64,000 nucleotides of DNA from a bacterium (GTDB lineage Bacteria > Bacillota > Clostridia > Lachnospirales > Lachnospiraceae): the NCBI GenBank assembly GCA_030524675.1, contig JAUNGE010000001.1, positions 1 through 64,000 of the forward strand, written 5' to 3'. The position numbers were made by a program, and so were the translations under genes. Shown here piece by piece: positions 16,452-24,392 of the stretch. Under the pieces are notes generated by a model. It was not told the origin of the DNA. It saw only the letters and a program-made list of their open reading frames with translations, and did no database searches. Each line of letters opens with the position of its first letter. Within the stretch, counting starts at the first letter, position 1.

Positions 16452-17315
16452 TTAATAGCCGCAAGTGATAACCAGTGCTGTGTAGTTGTCCTGGTAGGGC
16501 AGCTGCTTTTCCTGTATTTTTTGGTCTATCTGCCTGCATGCCTCTTGGGGAGATGGAGCATGCAGACAAAATGACAGCTCTTTTTCTGTCAACACTCCGC
16601 TCACTCCGTCCGAGCACAAAAGGAAGGTATCTCCATCTTGCAGTGGCAGCGGAATCCGAAAAAACTCCACATCACACAGCGTATGGATTCCTATAAACTG
16701 ATTCAGACAGGCAGCATCCGGATCGCTTTCTGCTTTCTGTGCGTTTAACTGCTTTGTCCGTATCATATGCAGGTACAGTTCATGGCAATAATTCTGTTCC
16801 CGATTCAGGCGGCAGATGCCGTCTTCCCGTTTCAAGTACAGGCCGCTGTCTCCCACACTGGCAAAATAACAGGCTTCCTGAAAGAATATGCATGCCACGG
16901 CTGTAGAACCACCTCTTCCCTGAAACTCGGAATATACAGCCTGACTGGTTCTAAGAAAGCTGTCCCTTAACTGCACTGCCATATCTGCCTCGCGGTCCAT
17001 ACAGGAAAATTCTTTTAGCAAAAGATTCACGGTCCGGCTGCTGACCTGCTTTCCACAGGCCAGTCCCCCCATTCCATCTGCCACGACTGCCAGCAATCCC
17101 ATGTTTTTGATATCTGTCACATCCTGTGCATTGGCAAAGCCAAAAGAATCTTCCTGATTTTCTCTCGCTCCGATTCTGTGAAGCGAGGCCGTTTGATAAC
17201 TCAGCAGACGGCGTGAAGCCAAAGGAGCTGCCGAAACATTTACTGGAGTGTCTACCGGAATATTTGTTGAAGGATTAGGCGAACTTTCTTTTTTTCGGCG
17301 CCAAAACAGATGCAT
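16452..17315 (-). CDS. PP2C-type Ser/Thr protein phosphatase (second)
   Basis: 287 residues. A basic N terminus (MHLFWRRKKE) and a Pro/Val-rich linker precede the phosphatase domain (about 48-285). It shows ARENQEDSFG, VVADGMGGLACGK, GRGGSTAVAC, ASVGDSGLY, LLCSDGVSG and QDNYTALVITCG, so the metal-binding acids are intact. The start ATG shares its A with the stop TGA of the FHA gene (TGATG), and AAAGGAGA lies upstream. Two PP2C genes for one kinase suggest division of labour or an additional kinase elsewhere. Confidence 0.92.
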   Translation of the reverse strand: MHLFWRRKKESSPNPSTNIPVDTPVNVSAAPLASRRLLSYQTASLHRIGARENQEDSFGFANAQDVTDIKNMGLLAVVADGMGGLACGKQVSSRTVNLLLKEFSCMDREADMAVQLRDSFLRTSQAVYSEFQGRGGSTAVACIFFQEACYFASVGDSGLYLKREDGICRLNREQNYCHELYLHMIRTKQLNAQKAESDPDAACLNQFIGIHTLCDVEFFRIPLPLQDGDTFLLCSDGVSGVLTEKELSFCLHAPSPQEACRQIDQKIQEKQLPYQDNYTALVITCGY

Positions 17316-18088
17316 CAGATTCTCCTTTCAGAGGTATCCCCCAATCGGTCTTTCCATGTATCCAGACCTCTCTCCCAGTTGAATCGTTCTGAACAGAGAG
17401 GAATGAACAACAGGGTGGTTTCACCGAGCACAATCACATCGTACGAATGCAGAATGGCCGCCTCATAGATAGGTTCCTCGTTCAGATAAATGTTGTTCAT
17501 ATTGTTTCCAGGCAGCAGGCGAAAGACGTTGTGTCTTGGGTCATAGGCAAGTCGGGCGTGCGTGTGTGAGATGGTGTCGTCCTTCGTCAGACAGATGTCG
17601 GCACCACTGCTGCTTCCGATGATGTTAATTTTTCCCCTCACGCAAAAATCTTTTCCTTTTTCACTGCCCTCAATGCAGACGAGCCATCCGACCACAGGGT
17701 CAATGCCCAATTTCTTCTCCAGCATCCCTCTGGTTCTGCTCTCCAGCGCTTTTCTTTTTTCTGCGCTGGAATCCATTCTGCCATCGGTTCTCTTCTCTGC
17801 CCTGTAATCGGACGGAGGTATGGTATGCTGTTCCTCTGCAACATACTGTTTTGCAGATTCTGTGTGCGAAGATGGATAGCCAAACGGCGGTCTTGTCTTC
17901 TCTTCTGCCCCGTATCCTGCATATCGAATCGCAGCGGTACGGTTCCGGCTCTCCGCCGCTCGGTCTCTGCTTTTTTCCATCTGTTTTTCACCAAAGCAAA
18001 TGCTGTTTTGGGTGTTGTTGCAATAAGGACAAGTGGCATAAAGATCTGAGTCATAGATATGTCTATTTGCACACTCCGTCATTGTCAT
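17315..18088 (-). CDS. Zinc-ribbon FHA domain protein
   Basis: 257 residues, no TM segment. The N terminus has a small zinc-binding pattern (Cys, His, then CPYC within the first 25 residues: ECANRHIY, TCPYCNN). This is seen at the start of many Firmicute FHA proteins. A charged linker precedes the FHA domain at about 140-235 (INIIGSSSGADI, ISHTHARLAYD, NNIYLNEEPI). The FHA core should bind phosphothreonine peptides, so it may be the soluble reader of the kinase. It overlaps the upstream Sel1-like gene by 26 bases. GGAGGAGAGGG precedes two close ATGs. Confidence 0.88.
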   Translation of the reverse strand: MTMTECANRHIYDSDLYATCPYCNNTQNSICFGEKQMEKSRDRAAESRNRTAAIRYAGYGAEEKTRPPFGYPSSHTESAKQYVAEEQHTIPPSDYRAEKRTDGRMDSSAEKRKALESRTRGMLEKKLGIDPVVGWLVCIEGSEKGKDFCVRGKINIIGSSSGADICLTKDDTISHTHARLAYDPRHNVFRLLPGNNMNNIYLNEEPIYEAAILHSYDVIVLGETTLLFIPLCSERFNWERGLDTWKDRLGDTSERRI

Positions 18089-18476
18089 GTCCCTCTCCTC
18101 CTCTGCTATGTTTGTGTTTGGCTGCTTGAAACCACAGTCTCTTCTGTCTGGGCGTTCCCAAGTTCAGATATCTCTCCAGCTGCTTTTTCTTTCTGACATT
18201 CGTCTCTTTTTCGTACTCCTGACAGATTTGCTGATAGGAACGATCATCAATCACCTTTTTTCTGGAAGAAAAAAGCCAATGATACAAAAAATAACCCTCC
18301 TCATCCCCCAGTTCTGCTGCTTTCATCAGGCATAACCGCGCCAAGCTGCGGTCTCTTATGCCCATCGTGCCTGTCCAAAATAGAATGCCAAGTCTGCGAT
18401 ACGCTTTTCCCGAACCGCGCAGCGCTTGGAACCACAAATTTCTGATTTTCCGAAGATTTTTCATTTTCCGATTCAT
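18063..18476 (-). CDS. Small Sel1/TPR-like protein of the kinase cluster
   Basis: 137 residues, very basic. The central part (AYRRLGILFWTG, LARLCLMKAAELGDEEG) resembles Sel1-type helical repeats, which mediate protein contacts. The rest (KKKQLERYLNLG, KHKHSRGG) is not recognised. It is the first gene of the cluster by position. CGGAGG stands 7 bases before the ATG and the 3' end overlaps the FHA gene by 26 bases. Family assignment is tentative. Confidence 0.65.
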   Translation of the reverse strand: MNRKMKNLRKIRNLWFQALRGSGKAYRRLGILFWTGTMGIRDRSLARLCLMKAAELGDEEGYFLYHWLFSSRKKVIDDRSYQQICQEYEKETNVRKKKQLERYLNLGTPRQKRLWFQAAKHKHSRGGEGHDNDGVCK

Positions 18477-18802
18477 CTACATTCCTCCGTTTTTTGTAAT
18501 TGCTTTATTCTAACATCTGGATTTACAAAAAACTGCTACTTTTTTCCGTTGACATAACGAGACAAATCCAGCCTGACAGGTCCCCTTGCCTGCTGCAGGC
18601 TGCAAAAATCAGAAATACGCCTCGACATCTCTACTTTATCGCGCTCAAACGTCAAAAATATATCTTATATACGTTATACCAAAAATTCAAACATATCACA
18701 AGCGTATTTTCGATATAATGTGAACGTATAATAGTATCTATACGATTTCTTCCTTTTCGGCTATGATGAAGCTATGCTATTTAGAAAAACAGAGGGGTTT
18801 TT
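18477..18802. other. Divergent promoter region, kinase cluster / XRE gene
   Basis: 326 bases without a gene, separating the minus-strand cluster from the plus-strand XRE gene. A hairpin GCCTGCTGCAGGC lies near 18592. Two TATAAT boxes (near 18714 and 18727) and a TATGAT (near 18760) could serve the XRE gene, but none has a good -35 at 17 bases. I see no clear promoter for the cluster itself; TTGTAA near 18525 on the minus strand is a weak candidate. Confidence 0.45.
18725..18744. promoter_or_regulatory. Possible operator upstream of the XRE regulator
   Basis: CGTATA and TATACG form an inverted repeat with 8 bases between them, covering a TATAAT box at 18727-18732. This is a plausible autoregulatory site for the adjacent HTH protein; no binding evidence exists. 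Confidence 0.35.
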
Positions 18803-19126
18803 ATGGATAACTTTAACACTTTAGATCGAATCAAGGAGCTTTGCGAAGAACGAAACTGGTCTTATTATCAGCTGGCAAAAGCTTCCGGCATCACCTACTC
18901 TACTTTAAGTACGATGATAAACAAACAGAATATGCCATCTCTTCCCACGTTGCTGAGGCTGTGTCAGGGCTTCGGTATTTCTGTGACGGATTTTTTTGAA
19001 CCTGAAAAAAATCTGAGTGGACTCACAGAAGAACAGAAACAATGCCTGTCTCTGTTTACAACACTTCCGGAACAGGAAAAGCAGCTCGCTATCGCTTATA
19101 TGAAGGGGTTAGCAAAACAATTATAA
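18803..19126 (+). CDS. XRE-family transcriptional regulator
   Basis: 107 residues. The helix-turn-helix of the Cro/CI type spans about 8-62 (LCEERNWSYYQLAKASGI, TLSTMINKQNMPSLPTLLRL in parts), followed by a short C-terminal region about LTEEQKQCLSLFTTLPEQEK. It is like many small chromosomal Firmicute regulators. GAGGGG lies 5 bases before the ATG. It is divergent from the phosphorylation cluster and convergent with the orphan response regulator. Whether it controls the cluster is unknown. Confidence 0.9.
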   Translation: MDNFNTLDRIKELCEERNWSYYQLAKASGITYSTLSTMINKQNMPSLPTLLRLCQGFGISVTDFFEPEKNLSGLTEEQKQCLSLFTTLPEQEKQLAIAYMKGLAKQL

Positions 19127-19152
19127 TGTGGCAGAACACAATACCATCGGTT

Positions 19153-19851
19153 TCAAACTTCCATCCGGTATCCTTTGCCTGCCAGTGTGAGAATATACGT
19201 TTTTTCCGGATTCGCCTGTTTTAATTTATTCCTGAGATGGCGAACCGGAACCGTCACCGAATAATTGTTTTTCTTTCGCTCTCCGTTCCACACACTCTCC
19301 GACAGGTTATCTGCTGTGAACAGCTTCTGCGGGCAGGATAAAAAGGTGTGCAGCAGGCGCAGCTCAGTGTCTGTCAGAGAGATTTCATATCCATTTACAA
19401 GAACGCGCCTCGCTAACACATCCATAGTGATATCAGAGAAGGACAGGATTTGCCGCGGTCTCTGATAACAGAGAGAGCGGCGGCGCGACATATCGTTTAA
19501 AAGTCTTAGAATCTTCTGCTCATCAAAACATCTTCCATCGAGCGGCCGCGCCGCAAACTCATCTGCGCCAAAACGCAGTTCATGAAGCGGCATATGGAGA
19601 GAATCCCTGGTAAAAATCATAAAAACTGGAATTTGACAGAAAGACCGGATTTTATGAAAAATCCGGTCTTCCCCATTTTTGGCTATGATTGGTTCATACA
19701 AAATAACATCGTATGGGACTTGTTTGAGCATCTGGATGGCTTCCTCCCCTGTGTAGGCAGAGCGTGTGCGGTAATCATACCGCTGCAGCATTTCACATAA
19801 TGCCGTGTTTGTATCTCTGTCATTTTCAAGGACCAAAATTGTACCAGCCAT
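19153..19851 (-). CDS. Orphan OmpR-type response regulator with degenerate receiver
   Basis: An N-terminal receiver-like domain (1-118) and a C-terminal winged helix of the OmpR/PhoB type (about 130-232, ISLTDTELRLLHTFL, VRHLRNKLK). The receiver lacks key residues. The phospho-acceptor Asp is replaced by Glu53 (DVILYEP), the conserved Lys by Arg102 (AARPL) and one of the acidic pair by Asn10 (LENDRD); Thr81 is kept. It may be always active or respond to a ligand. No histidine kinase is adjacent. I prefer the ATG at 19851 to one 27 bases upstream, with AGGAGA about 13 bases before it. Confidence 0.85.
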   Translation of the reverse strand: MAGTILVLENDRDTNTALCEMLQRYDYRTRSAYTGEEAIQMLKQVPYDVILYEPIIAKNGEDRIFHKIRSFCQIPVFMIFTRDSLHMPLHELRFGADEFAARPLDGRCFDEQKILRLLNDMSRRRSLCYQRPRQILSFSDITMDVLARRVLVNGYEISLTDTELRLLHTFLSCPQKLFTADNLSESVWNGERKKNNYSVTVPVRHLRNKLKQANPEKTYILTLAGKGYRMEV

Positions 19852-19900
19852 TGCTTTCCATGCTCTCCTATATCTCATTGTACACTACATCGTTTGATTG

Positions 19901-19933
19901 TATTCTAACTTTATTCTGACTTTATTCTGATTT
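19901..19933 (-). repeat. Three tandem 11-bp direct repeats before the response regulator
   Basis: TATTCTAACTT, TATTCTGACTT and TATTCTGATTT follow each other without a gap on the plus strand, spanning the pepT stop codon and the region upstream of the regulator gene. An 11-bp period is the spacing of OmpR/PhoB-family half-sites, so this may be its own binding site. Confidence 0.6.
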
Positions 19934-21148
19934 GGCAAAGCGCTCTGCCAGTTTCACCAGAAGTTCTGTGATTTTCTCCATTGACTGCACACAGACATAC
20001 TCATATTTTCCGTGATAATTGTGGCCGCCGGTACACAGATTTGGACACGGAAGTCCCTCGTAGGACAGACGGGCACCGTCTGTGCCGCCGCGAATCGGAG
20101 AAATAATCGGTGTGATGCCAAGATGTTCCATCTCTTCTTTTGCATAGTCAATCAGATACATATGCGGTGCTATCAGCTCTTTCATGTTCAGATAACTGTC
20201 CTTCACAACAGCCGTCACGGTTCCTTCGCCGTACTTGGCATTTAAGAATGTCTCGACATGTTTTACAAACGCTTTTTTCTGTTCAAATTTCTCTCTGTCA
20301 TGGTCGCGGATGATATAGTCCATATTGGCAGTCTCCACATTTCCGCTCATGCCGTCCAGATGGTAAAATCCCTCATACATCTCGGTGTACATTGGATTAT
20401 CGAAAACAGGAAGCATGGCCTGAAATTCCATAGCAATAAGCAGCGCGTTTTTCATTTTGCCTTTGGCGCTTCCAGGATGAATACCTCTTCCCTGAATGTG
20501 CACTTTCAAGGAAGCCGCGTTGAAGTTTTCATATTCCAGTTCGCCAATTTCGCCGCCATCCACTGTGTAAGCGACATCTGCGCCAAAATTCTTCACATCA
20601 AAGCAGGTCGCACCGTTGCCGACTTCCTCATCCGGTGTAAACCCAATCAGAATATCTCCGTGAAGGATTTCTGGATGGGTCAGCAGATATTCCGCCATGG
20701 ACATAATCTCTGCAACTCCTGCCTTATCATCCGCTCCAAGCAGTGTCGTTCCGTCTGTAACCACCAGGTCCTGCCCTTTATAATTTAAGAGCGCTGGAAA
20801 CTCCGATACACGCAGATAAACACCCAGAGTTTCATTTAAGGTGATATCCTTTCCATCATACTGGCGAATGATGCGCGGCTTTACATTTGCGCCGGAGATG
20901 GCCGGTGATGTGTCCATATGTGCAATAAAACCGACGGCAGGCACTTTTTTGTCTGTGTTTGCTGGAATTTTTGCATACACATAACAATGGGCGTCCAGAC
21001 GCACATCGGAAGCACCCATCTCTCTCAATTCTGCTTCCAGTTTCTTTGCAAGGTCAAACTGCTTTTTGGAACTTGGAATCTGTTCTCTGTCCGGCACGGA
21101 CTCTGTGTCAATTTTGACATAGCTTAAAAAACGTTCTAATACATGCAT
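19922..21148 (-). CDS. pepT: Peptidase T (tripeptide aminopeptidase)
   Basis: Cytoplasmic M20B zinc aminopeptidase that releases the N-terminal residue of tripeptides. Metal-ligand motifs are visible: [48 protein letters not shown] and the C-terminal [11 protein letters not shown]. The start is placed at [15 protein letters not shown] (408 aa) with AAAGGAAG upstream, rather than 33 bases earlier. It stands alone between the orphan regulator and the his operon; the regulator's repeats overlap its stop. Confidence 0.96.
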   Translation of the reverse strand: MHVLERFLSYVKIDTESVPDREQIPSSKKQFDLAKKLEAELREMGASDVRLDAHCYVYAKIPANTDKKVPAVGFIAHMDTSPAISGANVKPRIIRQYDGKDITLNETLGVYLRVSEFPALLNYKGQDLVVTDGTTLLGADDKAGVAEIMSMAEYLLTHPEILHGDILIGFTPDEEVGNGATCFDVKNFGADVAYTVDGGEIGELEYENFNAASLKVHIQGRGIHPGSAKGKMKNALLIAMEFQAMLPVFDNPMYTEMYEGFYHLDGMSGNVETANMDYIIRDHDREKFEQKKAFVKHVETFLNAKYGEGTVTAVVKDSYLNMKELIAPHMYLIDYAKEEMEHLGITPIISPIRGGTDGARLSYEGLPCPNLCTGGHNYHGKYEYVCVQSMEKITELLVKLAERFAKSE

Positions 21149-21409
21149 AACATGCTTCCTTTCTGTACACGTTCTGTACATAAATCATTGTTTTTGGCCA
21201 TGCCATCTGTGATTCTCTTATGCTGCGCAATTCTTACATTTCCCATTTCCAGCAACTAAAACCATGTCGTTTCTTCTTCCGTGGACGAAAACGGAGCATG
21301 TACAACATGTACCAGTTGATTTTGGTTGACCGAAACAGTCCTTATATAAGAGAATAACGAAAGCAGGCACTCTTTTGTTACAAAAACTAAAAAAAGATAA
21401 CAACAATCC

Positions 21410-21437
21410 AAAAAAAGATTGCGGATAGCGCGCTATC
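21410..21437 (-). terminator. Probable terminator of the his operon
   Basis: The perfect palindrome GATAGCGCGCTATC (21424-21437) lies 7 bases after the hisIE stop. On the minus strand it is followed by CGCAATC and then TTTTTTT. The gap between stem and T run is longer than usual. The rest of the 21149-21423 spacer has no supported gene; a 62-codon Cys-containing minus frame (21218-21406) runs through it without an RBS. Confidence 0.5.
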
Positions 21438-21444
21438 TATTCCG

Positions 21445-22743
21445 TTATCGATTTGCCAATTCTTCTGTGATATCCTCCCAGCTCAAGCCTTTGACAGCCA
21501 TCAGGACCATCGCATGGTACAAAAAATCGGAAATTTCATACTTGGTTTCTTCGGGATTCGGATTTTTTGCGGCAATGATAATCTCTGTCGCTTCCTCGCC
21601 CAGCTTCTTTAAAATCTTATCCATTCCCTTGTCAAACAGGTAGTTGGTGTAAGAACCTTCCTTTGGATGCTCTTTCCGGTCCAAAATGACTTTGTATACC
21701 TCCTCGAATACTTTTAAAGGGTTGGTCTCTTTCATTTCCTTCTGAGCCAGAGTCTGGAAGAAACATGAGCGCGCTCCCGTATGGCATGCCGCGCCTACCT
21801 GGGAGACCTTTGCAAGAAGCGTATCATTGTCACAGTCCAGATGCAGAGATTTCACATACTGGAAATGGCCGGATGTCTCCCCCTTTAACCACAGTTTTTG
21901 ACGGCTGCGGCTGAAATATGTCATTTTTCCACTTTTTAAGGTCGCATCGAACGCTTCCTCATTCATGTAAGCGAGCATCAAGACTTCGGAAGTTTTGTAA
22001 TCCTGCACAATAACAGGAATCAGACCATCAGAGTTTAATTTGAAAGCACTCCACTCCACGCTGCTCTCGAATGTGTCAACCGAGATGCCGCGCTTTTTTA
22101 ATTCCTGTTTCATAGCCATACAGTTGCCGCTAGCCTCATAGGGAGCGGTCAAAATGACACCTGCCGCCTGTTTCAGTCTCAGATACGATGCGATAGAGCC
22201 AGCGGTATCATCATCACATAAAATCAGAGCTGGGAGCGGATTTTTCTCAATCTCCGCCATTTCCTTAGGCGTGAGCATTTCCTCACGGTCGATGAGTAAC
22301 ATCGACGCACCGAGCTGGGCAAACTCTTCTGCTCTGGCAAGATACGACAAATCGGAGAAGCGAATATAGATTTTTTCACTTCCGAATCGGTCCGCCGCTT
22401 CTTTCAGCAAATCAATATTTTCCTCTTTCTCCGCATCCAGAAATACCGCCTTCGCGCCGGCATACAGATATTTTTTCACATCCTCCAGGCGCTTCACGCG
22501 ACCGCCCGCAATCACAGGAATATCGACCGTGCGGGCAACTTCCTTGATAGAGCCGATGGACAGTTCGTGTTCCTCATCCGTATCCGCAAAATCCCGAATC
22601 AGAAGCTCATCTGCGCCGTTATCACTGTAAAAACGTCCCAGCGTCTTCATATCATTGCTGTAAAACTCTTCTCTGTTATCCCGAATCACTGCCTGATTTC
22701 CCCGACAGTCAAAGCTGGGAATCAATTTTTTATAGTCTTCCAT
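21445..22743 (-). CDS. hisIE: HisIE with an N-terminal degenerate HisF-like domain
   Basis: 432 residues against about 200 for ordinary HisIE. Residues about 226-330 are the phosphoribosyl-AMP cyclohydrolase ([30 protein letters not shown]) and about 345-432 the phosphoribosyl-ATP pyrophosphatase ([13 protein letters not shown]): histidine steps 2 and 3. The first 225 residues align by eye with HisF ([52 protein letters not shown]). They keep Asp12 but lose the second catalytic Asp, and a phosphate-binding Gly pair reads CDDDTA instead. The start is MEDYKKLIP with GGAGG 7 bases upstream. Confidence 0.92.
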   Translation of the reverse strand: MEDYKKLIPSFDCRGNQAVIRDNREEFYSNDMKTLGRFYSDNGADELLIRDFADTDEEHELSIGSIKEVARTVDIPVIAGGRVKRLEDVKKYLYAGAKAVFLDAEKEENIDLLKEAADRFGSEKIYIRFSDLSYLARAEEFAQLGASMLLIDREEMLTPKEMAEIEKNPLPALILCDDDTAGSIASYLRLKQAAGVILTAPYEASGNCMAMKQELKKRGISVDTFESSVEWSAFKLNSDGLIPVIVQDYKTSEVLMLAYMNEEAFDATLKSGKMTYFSRSRQKLWLKGETSGHFQYVKSLHLDCDNDTLLAKVSQVGAACHTGARSCFFQTLAQKEMKETNPLKVFEEVYKVILDRKEHPKEGSYTNYLFDKGMDKILKKLGEEATEIIIAAKNPNPEETKYEISDFLYHAMVLMAVKGLSWEDITEELANR

Positions 22744-22793
22744 TTGTTGTTCCTCCAGAAACGGTACCTTACCTGTTTTATATTGTGATACCA

Positions 22794-22850
22794 GGGTCAA
22801 AAGACCCCAACATCATATTGTTTCAATCCTCGCTCAGTCATTTTACAGAA
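22794..22850. repeat. Repeat element between hisA and hisIE
   Basis: The hairpin GGGTC-AAAA-GACCC (22794-22807) is part of the minus-strand sequence GATGTTGGGGTC, which recurs at 58987. Next to it TTGTTTCAATCCTCGCTC (22818-22835) is the complement of the GCGAGGATTGAAACAA motif at 1156-1171. The pair looks like a dispersed intergenic unit inserted within the operon. Confidence 0.65.
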
Positions 22851-22902
22851 GGCGCCGAATTTTGTGCTGCATCTTTGTCTTTTTCGTGCGTATCTATTTT
22901 TA

Positions 22903-23628
22903 TCAGATTCTCTTCTCGAACCAGGCAATCGCCTGCGGCAGGGAAATCCGGTTTTCATAGAGTGCTTTTCCTAAAATGGCGCCTTGAATGCCCGCCTTCT
23001 CGAGTGCTCCCAAGTCTGCCATACAGGAGACGCCGCCAGATGCGATGACATCCAGACCAGTCTCTTCGGTCAGTTTTTTCGTATAGGCGATATTTGGGCC
23101 TGCCAGAGTTCCGTCTTTTGAGATATCGGTATAAATAATATGGCGGATTCCATAGTCCTTCATCTGCATACACAGATCCAGGGCAGAAATGTTGCTGACC
23201 GTCTCCCATCCCTGTATGGCAACCATGCCGTCCTTTGCATCCACACCGGCAACGATTTTTTCTGGTCCAAATGTCTCTGCCAGCTCTTTTAAAAATGCAG
23301 GGTGCTCCACTGCCTTTGTGCCGATAATCACACGGCTGATACCCATATCAAGCATTCTCGTCACATCTTCCCTCGTGCGGATGCCGCCGCCGATTTCCAC
23401 AGGAATTGAGACAGAAGCAAGAATTTCACGAATGGCCTGTTCATTCACCGAATGTCCTTTTAGTGCGCCGTCCAAATCTACCAGGTGCAAAAAAGAAGCC
23501 CCCTCTCTCTCCCAGCGCATCGCAATCTCAAATGGTTTTTGGGAGTAGATTGTGACAGTATCGAAGCGCCCCTTTGTCAGGCGGACACAATTTCCATCTT
23601 TCATATCAATCGCAGGATATAATCGCAT
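22903..23628 (-). CDS. hisA: ProFAR isomerase HisA
   Basis: TIM-barrel enzyme that isomerises ProFAR to PRFAR in histidine synthesis. Both catalytic Asp are visible: the first in YPAIDMKDG near residue 8 and the second in IIYTDISKDGTLAGPN. Phosphate-binding Gly pairs are in EIGGGIRTRED and ASGGVSCMADL. Length is 241 aa from the second of two close ATGs, which has GAGAGG at the better distance. Next product user HisHF is not encoded in this operon. Confidence 0.96.
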   Translation of the reverse strand: MRLYPAIDMKDGNCVRLTKGRFDTVTIYSQKPFEIAMRWEREGASFLHLVDLDGALKGHSVNEQAIREILASVSIPVEIGGGIRTREDVTRMLDMGISRVIIGTKAVEHPAFLKELAETFGPEKIVAGVDAKDGMVAIQGWETVSNISALDLCMQMKDYGIRHIIYTDISKDGTLAGPNIAYTKKLTEETGLDVIASGGVSCMADLGALEKAGIQGAILGKALYENRISLPQAIAWFEKRI

Positions 23629-23759
23629 TGTCATTTCCTCTCTTGGTGTCGTTTCCGTTTTCTCTCTTTTATGTCTCGTTTCTTTCTTGTTCTATGTTCC
23701 AACTGCTTTTTCAGGCTCGTTTTTTCGTCTCCTGTTCGCCGCTGTGAGCCGTTTTCCGC

Positions 23760-24347
23760 CTACAATGTGCCCTTTGCGGATAAAACACCATCAATTCTCT
23801 TGTCAAAGGACACAGCCTCGTCCAGGGCCTTTGCAAACGCCTTGAACGCCCCTTCCACAATGTGATGGCTGTTGCTTCCGGTTATCTGGCGGATATGCAG
23901 ATTCATCGCTGCGCTGTAGGACACAGCATAAAAGAACTCATGAAACATCTCCGTCTCAAAGTCACCGATGCGCTCTGCCAGCAGTGTGACATCCTGCACA
24001 TAGTATGGCCGTCCGGAGAGGTCCAGAGAGCACAGGATAAGCGCCTCATCCATCGGCAGAATTTTTGTCCCATAGCGTACAATCCCCTTTTTATCCCCCA
24101 CTGCCTCGCGGATTGCCTGGCCTAACACAATGCCAGTATCCTCAATCGTATGATGGGTATCCACATACAGATCGCCGTCCACAGTCAAATCCAAATCAAA
24201 AAAGCCATGCTTTGCAAAACTTTTCAACATGTGGTCAAAAAAGCCGATTCCTGTCGAAACCTTTGATTTTCCGCTTCCATCCAAATTCAGAGAAAGTATA
24301 ATCTTCGTCTCTGCTGTGTTTCTGGTAATTTCTACACGTCTTTCCAT
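23760..24347 (-). CDS. hisB: Imidazoleglycerol-phosphate dehydratase HisB
   Basis: Monofunctional dehydratase of 195 residues, histidine step 7. Metal-binding His motifs are seen: GFFDHMLKSFAKHG, DTHHTIEDTG, MFHEFFYAV and SNSHHIVEGAFKA. I start at MERRVEITRNT, which has AGGAGA 7 bases upstream, not 27 bases earlier. The 131-base gap to hisA is pyrimidine-rich on the plus strand and shows no clear hairpin. Confidence 0.96.
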   Translation of the reverse strand: MERRVEITRNTAETKIILSLNLDGSGKSKVSTGIGFFDHMLKSFAKHGFFDLDLTVDGDLYVDTHHTIEDTGIVLGQAIREAVGDKKGIVRYGTKILPMDEALILCSLDLSGRPYYVQDVTLLAERIGDFETEMFHEFFYAVSYSAAMNLHIRQITGSNSHHIVEGAFKAFAKALDEAVSFDKRIDGVLSAKGTL

Positions 24348-24392
24348 ATCGCGTTCTCCTGTTCGCTCTGTCATGTTCTCCCGTTTTTCCTC

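Noticed and set aside
21218..21406. 62-codon minus-strand frame ending GKCKNCAA.
   Set aside because: No RBS, no family, AT-rich spacer after the his operon; the Cys pattern alone is not enough.
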